A stretch of 64,000 nucleotides of DNA from Paenibacillus sp. BSR1-1 (GTDB lineage Bacteria > Bacillota > Bacilli > Bacillales > Cytobacillaceae), in NCBI RefSeq assembly GCF_030403775.1, contig NZ_JAQMWQ010000005.1, forward strand, positions 124,001 through 188,000, given 5' to 3'. This document shows positions 1-7,911 of this stretch, in pieces. How positions within the stretch are numbered: position 1 is the stretch's first letter; every line of letters begins with the position of its first letter. Below the pieces are notes generated by a model that worked only from the letters and a program-made list of their open reading frames with translations, was not told the origin of the DNA and did no database searches. The position numbers were made by a program, and so were the translations under genes.

Positions 1-433
1 AGGACGTTCGTTAGTCGGTGATGCTGGTATTACTCTATATAAAGTCGGTTCTTCAAAAGAAGTTCCTGGGGTTAGAAAATATTTAGCAGTGGATGGAGGG
101 ATGAGCGATAATATCCGTCCAGCCCTTTACCATGCAAAATATGAGGCTGTTCTTGCTAATAAGCCCTTGGCACAGCCAAATGAAACAGTTTCGATTGCAG
201 GGAAATGCTGTGAATCAGGAGATATGTTGATATGGGATTTGCCTTTACCTGAAACGGACGATGAGGATATTCTGGCTGTATTTTGCACAGGTGCGTACGG
301 CTATTCCATGTCAAACAACTATAACCGCATACCGCGTCCCGCTGTCGTTTTTGTTGAAAACGGCAAGGCTACTCTTGTCGTAAAAAGAGAGTCGTACGAG
401 GATTTAATCAGACACGATCTACCACTAAGATAG
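1..433 (+). CDS. lysA: Diaminopimelate decarboxylase, C-terminal part (5' end outside window)
   Basis: This PLP-dependent enzyme makes L-lysine from meso-diaminopimelate in the last step of lysine synthesis. Only the C-terminal part is present; the reading frame is already open at base 2. Visible family motifs are CESGD (the Cys and Asp contributed across the dimer interface), the GAYGYSMSNNYN loop that contacts PLP, and R-P-A near the end. A hairpin terminator follows the stop directly. In B. subtilis lysA also precedes ypuA and the rib/scp region, so the context agrees. The start and regulation cannot be seen. Confidence 0.95.
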   Translation, partial: GRSLVGDAGITLYKVGSSKEVPGVRKYLAVDGGMSDNIRPALYHAKYEAVLANKPLAQPNETVSIAGKCCESGDMLIWDLPLPETDDEDILAVFCTGAYGYSMSNNYNRIPRPAVVFVENGKATLVVKRESYEDLIRHDLPLR

Positions 434-435
434 AA

Positions 436-465
436 AAAAAGCTGCCGAAGATACGGCAGCTTTTT
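436..465. terminator. Bidirectional terminator between lysA and ypuA
   Basis: A 12-bp stem (AAAAAGCTGCCG paired with CGGCAGCTTTTT) has a 6-nt loop and A/T tracts on both sides. It can therefore end lysA on the plus strand and the convergent gene on the minus strand. Confidence 0.9.
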
Positions 466-471
466 AACTTT

Positions 472-1335
472 TTATGAAAAGAGCGATTTAATGGCATCAA
501 TGAGCGAAATGAAAAATTGTTTTAATTTTTCTAAAAATCCTTGCCCTTCCTCCGATTGAAGGAATTTTGAAATGCGGTCTTTTGCTTTATTTAGCTGATC
601 CCCTACCTGATTCCAGTCAATGTCCAAACCCTTTAGCTTATTAAAAAGGTCAATCAAGCGTTTCATTTGTTCTTCCGTTAAGGTAATGTTTAATTCCTTA
701 GCTGCCTGTTCAATAATGCTTCGCAATTCTGCATCATTTTTTGGTTTATTCTTGGCGATTTCCTCTTTTACTTTTGCAATTAATGCTGCCGCATTTTTTT
801 CACCGATGGAATCACCAAGCTTGGCTGTTTCGACCATTTCCTGGTTAGCAGCCTGCTTTACTTCTTCAGGAATGGTTTTGTCTGCCGAGATTTCATATGC
901 TTTAATAATTCCTGTTAAAGCTGCGGTTCCTGAAACAGAAATTGGAGCAGTAATGTAAATGTTGGCATCCTTGACCCCTGCAGTAATAAGGGCGTTGACA
1001 AACATTTCATCAGTTACCCAATTAATATTCTTTGTTTTAACTGTTATGCCGGCACCTTTGGGAGCAATGGTGATGGATGAGGAAGAAATCGCCTTTGTTC
1101 CGATGAGTGATTTGGCTACATATTTCCCTAAATATTGATGCTCTTCCTGATTCGATACGGTCACGATTTGAACATCTTTTGGAGCATTCATTTCTGCGAG
1201 TAGTGCGTCCTTTTGTTCTGCTGTTAAATTTTCACCCAATGTTACAATCATGTCGCCTTCAGCCAAATCCGCAAAGCTTTGGATAGGGAATGTGAACATA
1301 ATAGCTGCCATTAGGAGAATAAGAATTTTTTTCAT
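472..1335 (-). CDS. ypuA: DUF1002 secreted protein, YpuA-like
   Basis: The 287-residue protein starts with a signal peptide (MKKILILL..., cleavage expected after about residue 22, FA-D). The rest is the DUF1002 domain, with small helices, many Ala/Lys residues and an amphipathic C-terminal helical region ending in a hydrophobic stretch. It should be exported or cell-envelope associated; its biochemical role is not known to me. The position just downstream of lysA and convergent with it matches B. subtilis ypuA. A good AAGGAGG-type ribosome site lies before the ATG. The name rests on domain look and synteny. Confidence 0.8.
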   Translation of the reverse strand: MKKILILLMAAIMFTFPIQSFADLAEGDMIVTLGENLTAEQKDALLAEMNAPKDVQIVTVSNQEEHQYLGKYVAKSLIGTKAISSSSITIAPKGAGITVKTKNINWVTDEMFVNALITAGVKDANIYITAPISVSGTAALTGIIKAYEISADKTIPEEVKQAANQEMVETAKLGDSIGEKNAAALIAKVKEEIAKNKPKNDAELRSIIEQAAKELNITLTEEQMKRLIDLFNKLKGLDIDWNQVGDQLNKAKDRISKFLQSEEGQGFLEKLKQFFISLIDAIKSLFS

Positions 1336-1515
1336 GTTACCCTCCTTGAAAAATATCTTACCTTAATAATATATCCGATTTCATTAAATATAACGAAAAA
1401 AACGATTTAGAAGTTTCATAGAATGAAAATTTAATTAATAGAGGAAATGGATTGTTTTTGTCAAATAGTGTAGAATGAAGGTCGAGCAAGCACTCTTTTT
1501 GGAGGAACCTTTTTC

Positions 1516-1611
1516 ATGAAAAAAAGCAACTGGGTATTGTTTGGTATTCTTATTGGTCTTTCTGTTATCTGGGGAATCATTTATTGGATGTTTATTGGAC
1601 CAAAGCAATAG
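1516..1611 (+). CDS. Small single-pass membrane protein (31 aa)
   Basis: This short frame has a strong GGAGG site at 1501-1505 and an ATG start, and encodes two basic residues followed by one hydrophobic helix (about residues 6-27) and a short polar tail ending PKQ. It stands alone between ypuA and ribT. I do not recognise the family. The ribosome site, length and clean transmembrane profile favour a real peptide, but comparative evidence would be needed. Confidence 0.5.
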   Translation: MKKSNWVLFGILIGLSVIWGIIYWMFIGPKQ

Positions 1612-1782
1612 TAATATTTCTCATTGATGATTGTCCTAGAATTATGTATGATGGTGGTTAGTAAACATAATAATTTTAACTACATATAATGAATAAATGT
1701 TTAATATTGATTAATTAGGAAAAAATATACTATTGTTAAACCAATATTTTCAACGGTTTATTTAATATAATGAGGGATCTAA

Positions 1783-2133
<351 letters not shown>

Positions 2134-2145
2134 TTTCAAAAAAAT

Positions 2146-2174
2146 AGAGCAGCGAATATCTTATTCGCTGCTCT
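2146..2174. terminator. Shared terminator of ribT and the DUF309 gene
   Basis: A 13-bp perfect stem (AGAGCAGCGAATA / TATTCGCTGCTCT) has a 3-nt loop. The right arm overlaps the last codons and stop of the minus-strand gene, so one hairpin serves both convergent genes. Confidence 0.8.
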
Positions 2175-2682
2175 TTCGCATCTTTAAAGACCGATATCTT
2201 TCCTCAATGACCTCTGTTCGGTCTCTTAATCTATGGCGGTCGACCAGTTCCACGTTGGTAATATCACTTTTTTCCCCCCATTGAAAGCCCTGCTCATCAC
2301 AAAATAATTTACAACTCTCAATTAGAAAGGGATCACTTATCGGCAAATTGATGCTCATATATTCATTTTTCGCTTTGATGACTGATAATTGCTTCATTAA
2401 TAATTCATGAAGCAGCTGTTGATTAAGGCCAAGACTAGTAACTGAGGCTGTTTTTGATTCTAATATTTTTATTGCTTTTTCTAATGTTCTTGCAGCCCCA
2501 TTATAATTTCCGCGGCGGTAATGATAGCATGATACTGCTAATTGTATAAGACCGACCCAAATGGATTCTTTGTTACCTGGATCAGTTTTTTTCCAAAATT
2601 CTTCAAGGATCTCATGACACTCAAAATAATCTCTGTCACCATGAAAGTGGGCTAAAAATTGAACATATTCTATTGGGTACAA
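2161..2682 (-). CDS. ypuF: DUF309 protein, YpuF-like
   Basis: The 173-residue protein carries the DUF309 signature in its first 65 residues: FHGDRDYFECHEILEEFWK, then a GLIQLAV..YHYRRGN..GA helix, with conserved His and Glu residues that could bind a metal. The C-terminal half is less conserved and charged. The function is not established. The position between ribT and scpA matches B. subtilis ypuF, although here it points the other way from scpA. The reading ends inside the terminator hairpin. Confidence 0.8.
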   Translation of the reverse strand: MYPIEYVQFLAHFHGDRDYFECHEILEEFWKKTDPGNKESIWVGLIQLAVSCYHYRRGNYNGAARTLEKAIKILESKTASVTSLGLNQQLLHELLMKQLSVIKAKNEYMSINLPISDPFLIESCKLFCDEQGFQWGEKSDITNVELVDRHRLRDRTEVIEERYRSLKMRKSSE

Positions 2683-2735
2683 GGTATCCCCCCTAAAAAA
2701 AGAATGTATGTATAGTTTAGCATAAACAATCTAAA

Positions 2736-2759
2736 AAGCCCGTCAATCATGACAGGCTT
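2736..2759 (-). terminator. Probable terminator of the YjcZ-type gene
   Basis: A 9-bp imperfect stem (AAGCC-C-GTCA / TGAC-A-GGCTT) lies just beyond the stop of the small minus-strand gene and is followed on that strand by a T-rich run. Confidence 0.5.
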
Positions 2760-2791
2760 CTAGTTCTAATCCATTCCTCAAGGTTTGTGCC

Positions 2792-2881
2792 TTAGTAAAT
2801 CCAGGAAGCACCAACGATAATTAATAAAATGAATAGAACTACAATTAAAGCAAATCCGGCACCATATCCGCCATCAGCCAT
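2792..2881 (-). CDS. YjcZ-family sporulation protein (29 aa)
   Basis: The peptide starts MADGGYGAGFALIVV and continues with a Leu/Ile-rich transmembrane helix ending near GASWIY. This is the typical pattern of the YjcZ/YczM family: a Gly/Tyr-rich N-terminus, then FALIVVLFILLIIVGA. Members are small membrane peptides made during sporulation in Bacillaceae. A perfect AGGAGG site lies nine bases before the ATG. It was too short for usual gene calling and is monocistronic between the DUF309 gene and scpA. The exact function is unknown. Confidence 0.85.
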   Translation of the reverse strand: MADGGYGAGFALIVVLFILLIIVGASWIY

Positions 2882-3000
2882 ATTAAATACCTCCTAAAAA
2901 GTTTTTGTTCTTTTCTTTGTCATCATATGTAGGGGATTTGTCCATTGTTTGGGCAAACATCATGATTACATAATAAAGCTGTTATGTTTTGATTTTTCTA

Positions 3001-3030
3001 TTGGATAACCTAGATTGAATCCTCTATACT
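3001..3030 (+). promoter_or_regulatory. Putative sigma-A promoter for scpAB
   Basis: TTGGAT (3001-3006), an 18-base spacer and TATACT (3025-3030) lie 39 bases before the scpA start. The match is fair; no transcript evidence is available. Confidence 0.45.
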
Positions 3031-3068
3031 ATTAATAGTCTAAGTAAAAAGAATTTTGGTGAGAAACG

Positions 3069-3839
3069 ATGCCATATCAGGTGAAAATTGATGCATTTGA
3101 GGGACCGCTGGACTTGCTCCTTCATTTAATTAATCGACTCGAAATTGATATTTATGATATACCGGTTGCCCAAATTACGGAGCAATACTTGCTATATATT
3201 AAAACCATGAACGAATTAAAACTCGATATAGCCAGTGAGTATTTAGTAATCGCGGCGACATTGCTGGAAATAAAGAGTAAAATGCTGCTGCCCAAGCATG
3301 AAGAAGAAACAAATGAGAATGTAGATGAGTTTTCGTATGAAGAAGATCCAAGAGATGAGCTTGTAGAACGTTTGATTGAGTACCGTAAATATAAAGAGGC
3401 TGCCCATGATTTAAAATCAATGGAAGAAGAACGTGGTCTAATGTACACAAAGCCCCCTAGTGATTTGTCTGATTATGTAAAAGATATCCGACCAGAAAAG
3501 ACAGAGTTAAATGTATCCTTATATGACATGTTAGCGGCTTTTCAAAAATTATTAAGAAGGAAAAAGCTGCAGCGTCCGATGGCAACAAAAATTGCGCGGC
3601 AGGAGATTTCCATTGAGAAAAGAATGACAGAAATATTAGATGAACTAAAACAGCTAAAAGGAAGGAAGAACTTTAACGAATTATTTCCTTACCCAGCAAA
3701 AGACCATGTTGTCGTCACTTTTTTAGCCATTTTGGAGCTGATTAAAAGAAAAGAAGTTGACGTCGAACAGCAAGAAAATTTCGGTGAAATTTTTGTAGAA
3801 GCTGTGAAGAAAGGAGCAAAAGTGGTTGGAAATTATTAA
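3069..3839 (+). CDS. scpA: Segregation and condensation protein A
   Basis: ScpA is the kleisin subunit of the SMC-ScpAB condensin that organises and segregates the chromosome. The 256-residue protein opens with the family motif [12 protein letters not shown] (residues 10-21) and has the YLV(I)[14 protein letters not shown] helix for SMC neck binding (about 58-76). An acidic central linker follows, then a C-terminal winged-helix region that contacts the SMC head. The length fits the family. scpB begins 14 bases before the scpA stop in another frame, indicating translational coupling. Confidence 0.97.
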   Translation: MPYQVKIDAFEGPLDLLLHLINRLEIDIYDIPVAQITEQYLLYIKTMNELKLDIASEYLVIAATLLEIKSKMLLPKHEEETNENVDEFSYEEDPRDELVERLIEYRKYKEAAHDLKSMEEERGLMYTKPPSDLSDYVKDIRPEKTELNVSLYDMLAAFQKLLRRKKLQRPMATKIARQEISIEKRMTEILDELKQLKGRKNFNELFPYPAKDHVVVTFLAILELIKRKEVDVEQQENFGEIFVEAVKKGAKVVGNY

Positions 3840-4413
3840 TTGGAGCAGTATTCTAGAAAGCCTCTTGTTTGCAGCCGGCGATGAAGGCCTTTCACTTAAA
3901 CAATTAGCAGAGGTCTTAGATATAGATGAAATAAAGGCAAATGAAATTATTGAGGTATTAAAGCAGGAATATGACAAGGATGAAAATAGAGGAATAATTG
4001 TTGTTCAGCTTGCCGGAACTTATCAACTGGCAACGAAGAAGGAAAATGCTCCTTATTTAAAAAAGCTGGTTGATTCCCCGAATAATTCGACTCTTTCTCA
4101 AGCCGCCTTGGAGACTCTGGCTATCATCGCCTACAAACAGCCAATCACTCGTGCTGAAATTGAAGAAATTCGCGGTGTGAAAACAGAAAGACCGTTGCAT
4201 ACACTTGTATCAAAAGCATTAATAAAAGAAGTAGGCCGCGCTGAAGGAACAGGAAGAGCTTATTTATATGGGACCACAAAAGAGTTTCTTGATTATTTTG
4301 GATTAAAAAGTGTTAATGAGCTTCCTAAGCTTCCCGAAAAAGTGGAGGATGATTATATTCAAGAAGAAGCAGATTTATTTTTTGAGAAATTCCAAGAAAC
4401 AATTAACTCTTAA
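3826..4413 (+). CDS. scpB: Segregation and condensation protein B
   Basis: ScpB dimerises and binds the ScpA linker in the SMC condensin complex. The 195-residue product has two winged-helix domains; the motif [29 protein letters not shown] (split about residues 91-119) is diagnostic. The start is a TTG with an AAGGAG site nine bases upstream, lying inside the end of scpA. No ATG fits the conserved N-terminus ([18 protein letters not shown]). Conserved with scpA in nearly all Firmicutes. Confidence 0.96.
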   Translation: MEIINWSSILESLLFAAGDEGLSLKQLAEVLDIDEIKANEIIEVLKQEYDKDENRGIIVVQLAGTYQLATKKENAPYLKKLVDSPNNSTLSQAALETLAIIAYKQPITRAEIEEIRGVKTERPLHTLVSKALIKEVGRAEGTGRAYLYGTTKEFLDYFGLKSVNELPKLPEKVEDDYIQEEADLFFEKFQETINS

Positions 4414-4508
4414 AATACAATCAAATCATCAGAATTTATGCTAAAATAAATATAAGATTTCAAAATCTTTTAACATGGTTGTGCATTTCGATAAGGAGCG
4501 GGATTAAG

Positions 4509-4928
4509 TTGCTAATTAAAGAGTGTAAAGGGTTCGAATTAGAAAAAGAAAAATCCAATACCTCAGAGGATTTTTTTAACAGAAGTGAAGTGACCTTTAT
4601 TGAAAATGGGGAAGAAAGGACGCTCCATGTTTTATATGTAAGGTATTTTGATGAGTGTCTCCAAGAATTTACACCGTACACAACAGACCCTATTATGTCA
4701 GGACAAGGCCTTGAAGTGACTTTTAAAGATATCGTTGCCCTTGTATGTTTATTGAAAAATCCCGGCTTACGCGGGCGCAAACGTCTTTATCTTAATTCAA
4801 AGTATGAATTTGCATCATATTTTCAAGATATTGATTTTAAAAAATTACCTGAAGTTTTTCAGTCACTTAAGCAGAAAAATAGCTATGAGATTCGTTCTCC
4901 GCTAGAGTTTATATTACAGCCTAAATAA
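4509..4928 (+). CDS. Uncharacterised protein between scpB and ypuI (139 aa)
   Basis: I do not recognise this family. The chosen TTG start has an AAGGAGCGG site 9-16 bases upstream; an upstream ATG at 4479 lacks one. The product is soluble, mixed alpha/beta and acidic at the N-terminus, with a central segment FTPYTTDPIMSGQGLEV and a LLKNPGLRGRKRL stretch that looks structured. It has no transmembrane helix or signal peptide. It lies 95 bases after scpB and 32 before ypuI in the same direction. B. subtilis has no gene I can place here. An extended -10 (TGCTAAAAT, 4439-4447) may drive it. Confidence 0.75.
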   Translation: MLIKECKGFELEKEKSNTSEDFFNRSEVTFIENGEERTLHVLYVRYFDECLQEFTPYTTDPIMSGQGLEVTFKDIVALVCLLKNPGLRGRKRLYLNSKYEFASYFQDIDFKKLPEVFQSLKQKNSYEIRSPLEFILQPK

Positions 4929-4960
4929 ATTCAAATTGGATAAATTCCAGGGGGTAAATA

Positions 4961-5449
4961 ATGGGAAATTCATTAGTAAAATCTCAGCTTAATGATGTGA
5001 AAGGTTTTTTAACTAAGACCATTACAACATTAGAGGATTTCTTAAATGAAACCACAATTAAAGGGTTCAATCTAGAAAATGAAGAAGATCAATCGTACAT
5101 TAAATTAATTTTTTCAAATCTAAGAAAACTAATTGTTTATAGTGAAGAAGGTTTCGAGGCTTGTTCCGTCATTTTGCAAAGTGAACCTTTTCAAAAAGCC
5201 GCAGCCGAAAAAACTTTATATAAGATTTACCACAATTGTATCGAAGAGTTCTTTGCTCCTAAAAATGATGCGTGGTTCGAAAATAGCCGATCTGCTTATA
5301 CTGGCAGAAACGCCATTAAATACTATCGGAATGTGCCAGAAGCAGTAAGTCTGCTGATCAAAAGTCTTGAGGGCGAATTCCAGCGGATTAGAGAAGAACT
5401 TGAATATTATGAAACAGATTACCGGACAAAAATGATTCAATCTAAATAG
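4961..5449 (+). CDS. ypuI: DUF3907 protein YpuI
   Basis: The 162-residue soluble, alpha-helical, acidic protein begins MGNSLVKSQ and is predicted to be largely helical. The sequence pattern (LEDFLNETTI near residue 25, FFAPKNDAWFENSRSAYTGRNAI in the middle, and YYETDYRTKM at the end) fits the Bacillus YpuI/DUF3907 family. In B. subtilis ypuI follows scpB, as here after one extra gene. The biochemical role is unknown. Ribosome site GGGGG lies eight bases before the ATG. Confidence 0.8.
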   Translation: MGNSLVKSQLNDVKGFLTKTITTLEDFLNETTIKGFNLENEEDQSYIKLIFSNLRKLIVYSEEGFEACSVILQSEPFQKAAAEKTLYKIYHNCIEEFFAPKNDAWFENSRSAYTGRNAIKYYRNVPEAVSLLIKSLEGEFQRIREELEYYETDYRTKMIQSK

Positions 5450-5452
5450 AAG

Positions 5453-5634
5453 GCTTTGTTAAAGGTCAGTGTTAATTTTTTACCACTGTTGATTGAAGTG
5501 GAAGGCGCGAAGACTCCTGCGGGAGTACGGGCAGGGGAGACCCCGGAGGCGCTTATGCGCCGAGGAGGCTCCCCGGCACGCCCGCGGAAAGCGAAGCGCC
5601 TGAAGCGAAAATCAACATCTAAGTTTAACAGAGT
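5453..5634. repeat. GC-rich palindromic intergenic repeat, full-length copy
   Basis: About 182 bases, much richer in GC than the surroundings. The ends are inverted (GGCTTTGTTAAA and TTTAACAGAGTC). Inside are nested palindromes: GATT...GGCGC with GCGCC...AATC, CTGCGGG with CCCGCGG, GGGGAG with CTCCCC, and the apex GGCGC-TTAT-GCGCC at 5548-5561. The look is that of the abundant intergenic elements of Bacillaceae genomes with the core ACTCCTGCGGGA. It codes for no transposase. Two shortened copies occur at 35407-35508 and 30210-30252. Confidence 0.85.
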
Positions 5635-5650
5635 CAAAATAGAAAAAGCG

Positions 5651-5691
5651 AGCTGCCATTGGTAATAGTATTACCAATGGCAGCTTTTTTT
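5651..5691 (+). terminator. Strong terminator downstream of the repeat
   Basis: A 16-bp perfect stem (AGCTGCCATTGGTAAT / its complement) has a 3-nt loop and is followed by seven T. It ends the scpA-ypuI transcript, or any transcript through the repeat. Confidence 0.85.
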
Positions 5692-5758
5692 GGGTTCTTA
5701 ATAGACTAAAATTTTCATACTATTTATGTAGATTTACACATAAATAGGAGTGGATAAC

Positions 5759-6649
5759 ATGAATCGGTTTAGCCACTATGTGACTGAATTGTTTGAATGG
5801 AATGAACAAATGAAACAATTTCTTCGTTCAGAAGCAGTTGGTAATAACTCTGAATTATGGGAACAGCTAGATGCATTTACGGAATTAATAGAAGGGACCA
5901 ATCGAGAGCTGTCTAATGAGGAGCTTCTTTCTCTTCAAACTAAAGCAGAGAACATCCATGAACAAATGGAAACCTACTTTAAACGGAAGCAGGAAATCGG
6001 GCAGCTTTGGGTAGTTGAAAAGACAATTCCGCCTGGAGGACATTCTTTACCGGAGCTATCTTATTCATATAACGCATTAGAGCCGTATATCTCAGAGGAA
6101 ATTATGAGGCTTCACCATGACAAACACCACCGTTCCTATGTCGACGGTTTGAATAAGGCCGAACTTAATCTCAAAAAGGCAAGAGAAACGAATGATTTTT
6201 CGCTTATTAAGCATTGGTCAAGGGAACTCGCTTTTCATGGATCGGGTCATTACCTTCATACGATTTTTTGGAAAAATATGAGCCCAAATGGCGGCGGAAA
6301 TCCCCATGGACCTCTTAAAGAGGAAATAGAAAATTATTTTGGCAGCTTAACAGCTTTTAAAAAACAGTTTTCCGAAGCGGCAAAGCAAGTGGAAGGAGTC
6401 GGCTGGGCGCTATTGGTCTGGTCACCGAGAGCAAGGCATCTGGAGATTTTACAATCTGAACGGCATATGCTTTTAACCCAGTGGGATACCATACCGCTGC
6501 TTGTTTTAGATGTATGGGAGCATGCCTATTATCTTCAATATAAAAACAAGCGGGCAGACTATGTAGATAATTGGTGGAATGTTGTGAACTGGAGTGATGT
6601 TGAAATGAGATTTGAAAAAGCAGCAGATATAAAATGGCCGGCTTTTTAA
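5759..6649 (+). CDS. sodF: Fe/Mn superoxide dismutase with N-terminal extension (SodF-like)
   Basis: The enzyme dismutates superoxide. Residues 1-90 form an extra acidic, probably helical, domain absent from ordinary SodA; the catalytic SOD domain covers about 98-296. Metal ligands by alignment with E. coli SodA are His119 (LHHDKHH), His167 (YLHTIFW), Asp251 and His255 (DVWEHAYY). A Gly occupies the position of the FeSOD active-site Gln, while Gln241 (TQWDTIPLL) is placed as in Mn enzymes, so Mn use is likely by inference. B. subtilis SodF has the same extended layout. ATG 5759 was chosen for the AGGAG site; a GTG nine bases upstream overlaps it. Confidence 0.88.
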   Translation: MNRFSHYVTELFEWNEQMKQFLRSEAVGNNSELWEQLDAFTELIEGTNRELSNEELLSLQTKAENIHEQMETYFKRKQEIGQLWVVEKTIPPGGHSLPELSYSYNALEPYISEEIMRLHHDKHHRSYVDGLNKAELNLKKARETNDFSLIKHWSRELAFHGSGHYLHTIFWKNMSPNGGGNPHGPLKEEIENYFGSLTAFKKQFSEAAKQVEGVGWALLVWSPRARHLEILQSERHMLLTQWDTIPLLVLDVWEHAYYLQYKNKRADYVDNWWNVVNWSDVEMRFEKAADIKWPAF

Positions 6650-6659
6650 GAATTGGAAT

Positions 6660-6689
6660 GGCAACTGCCAATTGGCAGCTTGCCTTTTT
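6660..6689 (+). terminator. Terminator after sodF
   Basis: Stem GGCAA-CTGCC / GGCAG-CTTGCC with a short AATT loop and five T, ten bases after the stop. Confidence 0.75.
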
Positions 6690-6701
6690 ATATGGGTTAT
6701 T

Positions 6702-6730
6702 GTCATAACAAGCCTTGTCCTGCATAAACT
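6702..6730 (+). promoter_or_regulatory. Possible sigma-E promoter for dacB-spmAB
   Basis: GTCATAACA (6702-6710) and GCATAAACTT (6722-6731), with 13 bases between the CATAAC and CATAAA cores, resemble the mother-cell sigma-E elements (about KMATATT and CATACAAT). The dacB operon is sigma-E dependent in B. subtilis, which supports the reading. The -35 match is imperfect. Confidence 0.45.
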
Positions 6731-6765
6731 TTTATAAAATAAAAGAAGGGGACGAGGTAAATCTA

Positions 6766-7911
6766 ATGAGAATGATTTCAAAGCTAGTCATTTTTTTCCT
6801 CATGGTCTCAATACTCGTTGCTAACATTCCTCAAAAGGTGGATGCTTCCCTTGGAGTAAGTGCGGCAAGTGCAGTACTCATAGAGCAGAAGACTGGACGA
6901 GTCCTATATGAAAAAGATGCGCACACAAAAAGGAGAATTGCCAGTATAACGAAAATCATGACGGCAGTTTTGGCGATTGAATCAGGAAAAATGAATCAAT
7001 ATGTTAAAGTCAGTGAGCAGGCAACCCGTGCCGAAGGGTCATCGGTTTATTTAAAACCTGGAGAAAAAATTAAACTGAGTGACTTGGTATATGGGTTGAT
7101 GCTAAGATCCGGAAATGATACCGCAGTAGCCATCGCCGAATATGTGGGCGGTAGTGTCGAGGGCTTTGCCTTTTTAATGAATCAAAAGGCCAGGGAAATC
7201 GGAATGTTTGATACTCATTTTTCCAACCCGCATGGACTAGATGACCATGAAGATCACTATTCCTCTGCCTATGATATGGCTATTTTAATGCGTTATGCAA
7301 TGCAAGATAAAACGTTCGCAAAAATCTCGGGCACAAAGGTACACCGGGCCCCTAACCCAACAGAAGCATGGGATCGTGTTTGGAAGAACAAAAACCGGCT
7401 GCTGACAAAATATAAATATGCCACAGGTGGAAAAACCGGCTATACAAAGCTGGCAAAAAGAACGCTTGTAACAACCGCAACAAAAGGGGATATGAGCTTA
7501 ATAGCGGTTACCTTGAATGATTCCAATGATTGGGATGACCATATCTCCATGTACGAAGATGGCTTTAGAAACTATGATATGGCTGAGGTTATAGAAAAGG
7601 GGAAAATTAATGTTACGACCAATAAGGTGTATAAAAATCATTTATTTGTAAAAAAAACAATTGTGTATCCAGCTACGAGCGAGGAAATGGATTTATTCTC
7701 AGTGAAATATAAATTGAACAAGCCAGAGAAAAAATGGAACATTGGAAAGAAAACCGAGCAAATAGTTGGTAAGGCTGCCGTCTATTTGGATGGCAGAATG
7801 GTTACTGAAACTCCTATTTACTATCAAAAAGTAAAAGAAGAGAAGCAAGGGCTGCTTGATTCTGTAAAAGAAATTTTCTATTCCTTTATAGGTGTGAACG
7901 CAAATGGTTAA
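6766..7911 (+). CDS. dacB: Sporulation D-alanyl-D-alanine carboxypeptidase
   Basis: This penicillin-binding protein of the S11 family removes terminal D-Ala from peptidoglycan stem peptides and adjusts cross-linking of the spore cortex. The 381-residue product has a signal peptide (about 1-26), the catalytic SxxK in ASITKIM, SxN in RSGNDTA, and KTG in GGKTGYTKLA, then a C-terminal beta domain and an amphipathic tail. The start ATG 6766 follows GAGGT by eight bases. dacB overlaps spmA by eight bases, the same sporulation operon as in B. subtilis. Confidence 0.93.
   Translation: MRMISKLVIFFLMVSILVANIPQKVDASLGVSAASAVLIEQKTGRVLYEKDAHTKRRIASITKIMTAVLAIESGKMNQYVKVSEQATRAEGSSVYLKPGEKIKLSDLVYGLMLRSGNDTAVAIAEYVGGSVEGFAFLMNQKAREIGMFDTHFSNPHGLDDHEDHYSSAYDMAILMRYAMQDKTFAKISGTKVHRAPNPTEAWDRVWKNKNRLLTKYKYATGGKTGYTKLAKRTLVTTATKGDMSLIAVTLNDSNDWDDHISMYEDGFRNYDMAEVIEKGKINVTTNKVYKNHLFVKKTIVYPATSEEMDLFSVKYKLNKPEKKWNIGKKTEQIVGKAAVYLDGRMVTETPIYYQKVKEEKQGLLDSVKEIFYSFIGVNANG

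Noticed and set aside
620..958. Plus-strand open frame inside the DUF1002 gene
   Set aside because: The minus-strand gene has a signal peptide, family match and ribosome site; the other frame is an antisense shadow.
5437..5665. Open frames on both strands across the palindromic repeat
   Set aside because: They translate a GC-rich palindrome, have no ribosome site, and give Arg/Pro-rich products; the openness is a composition effect.
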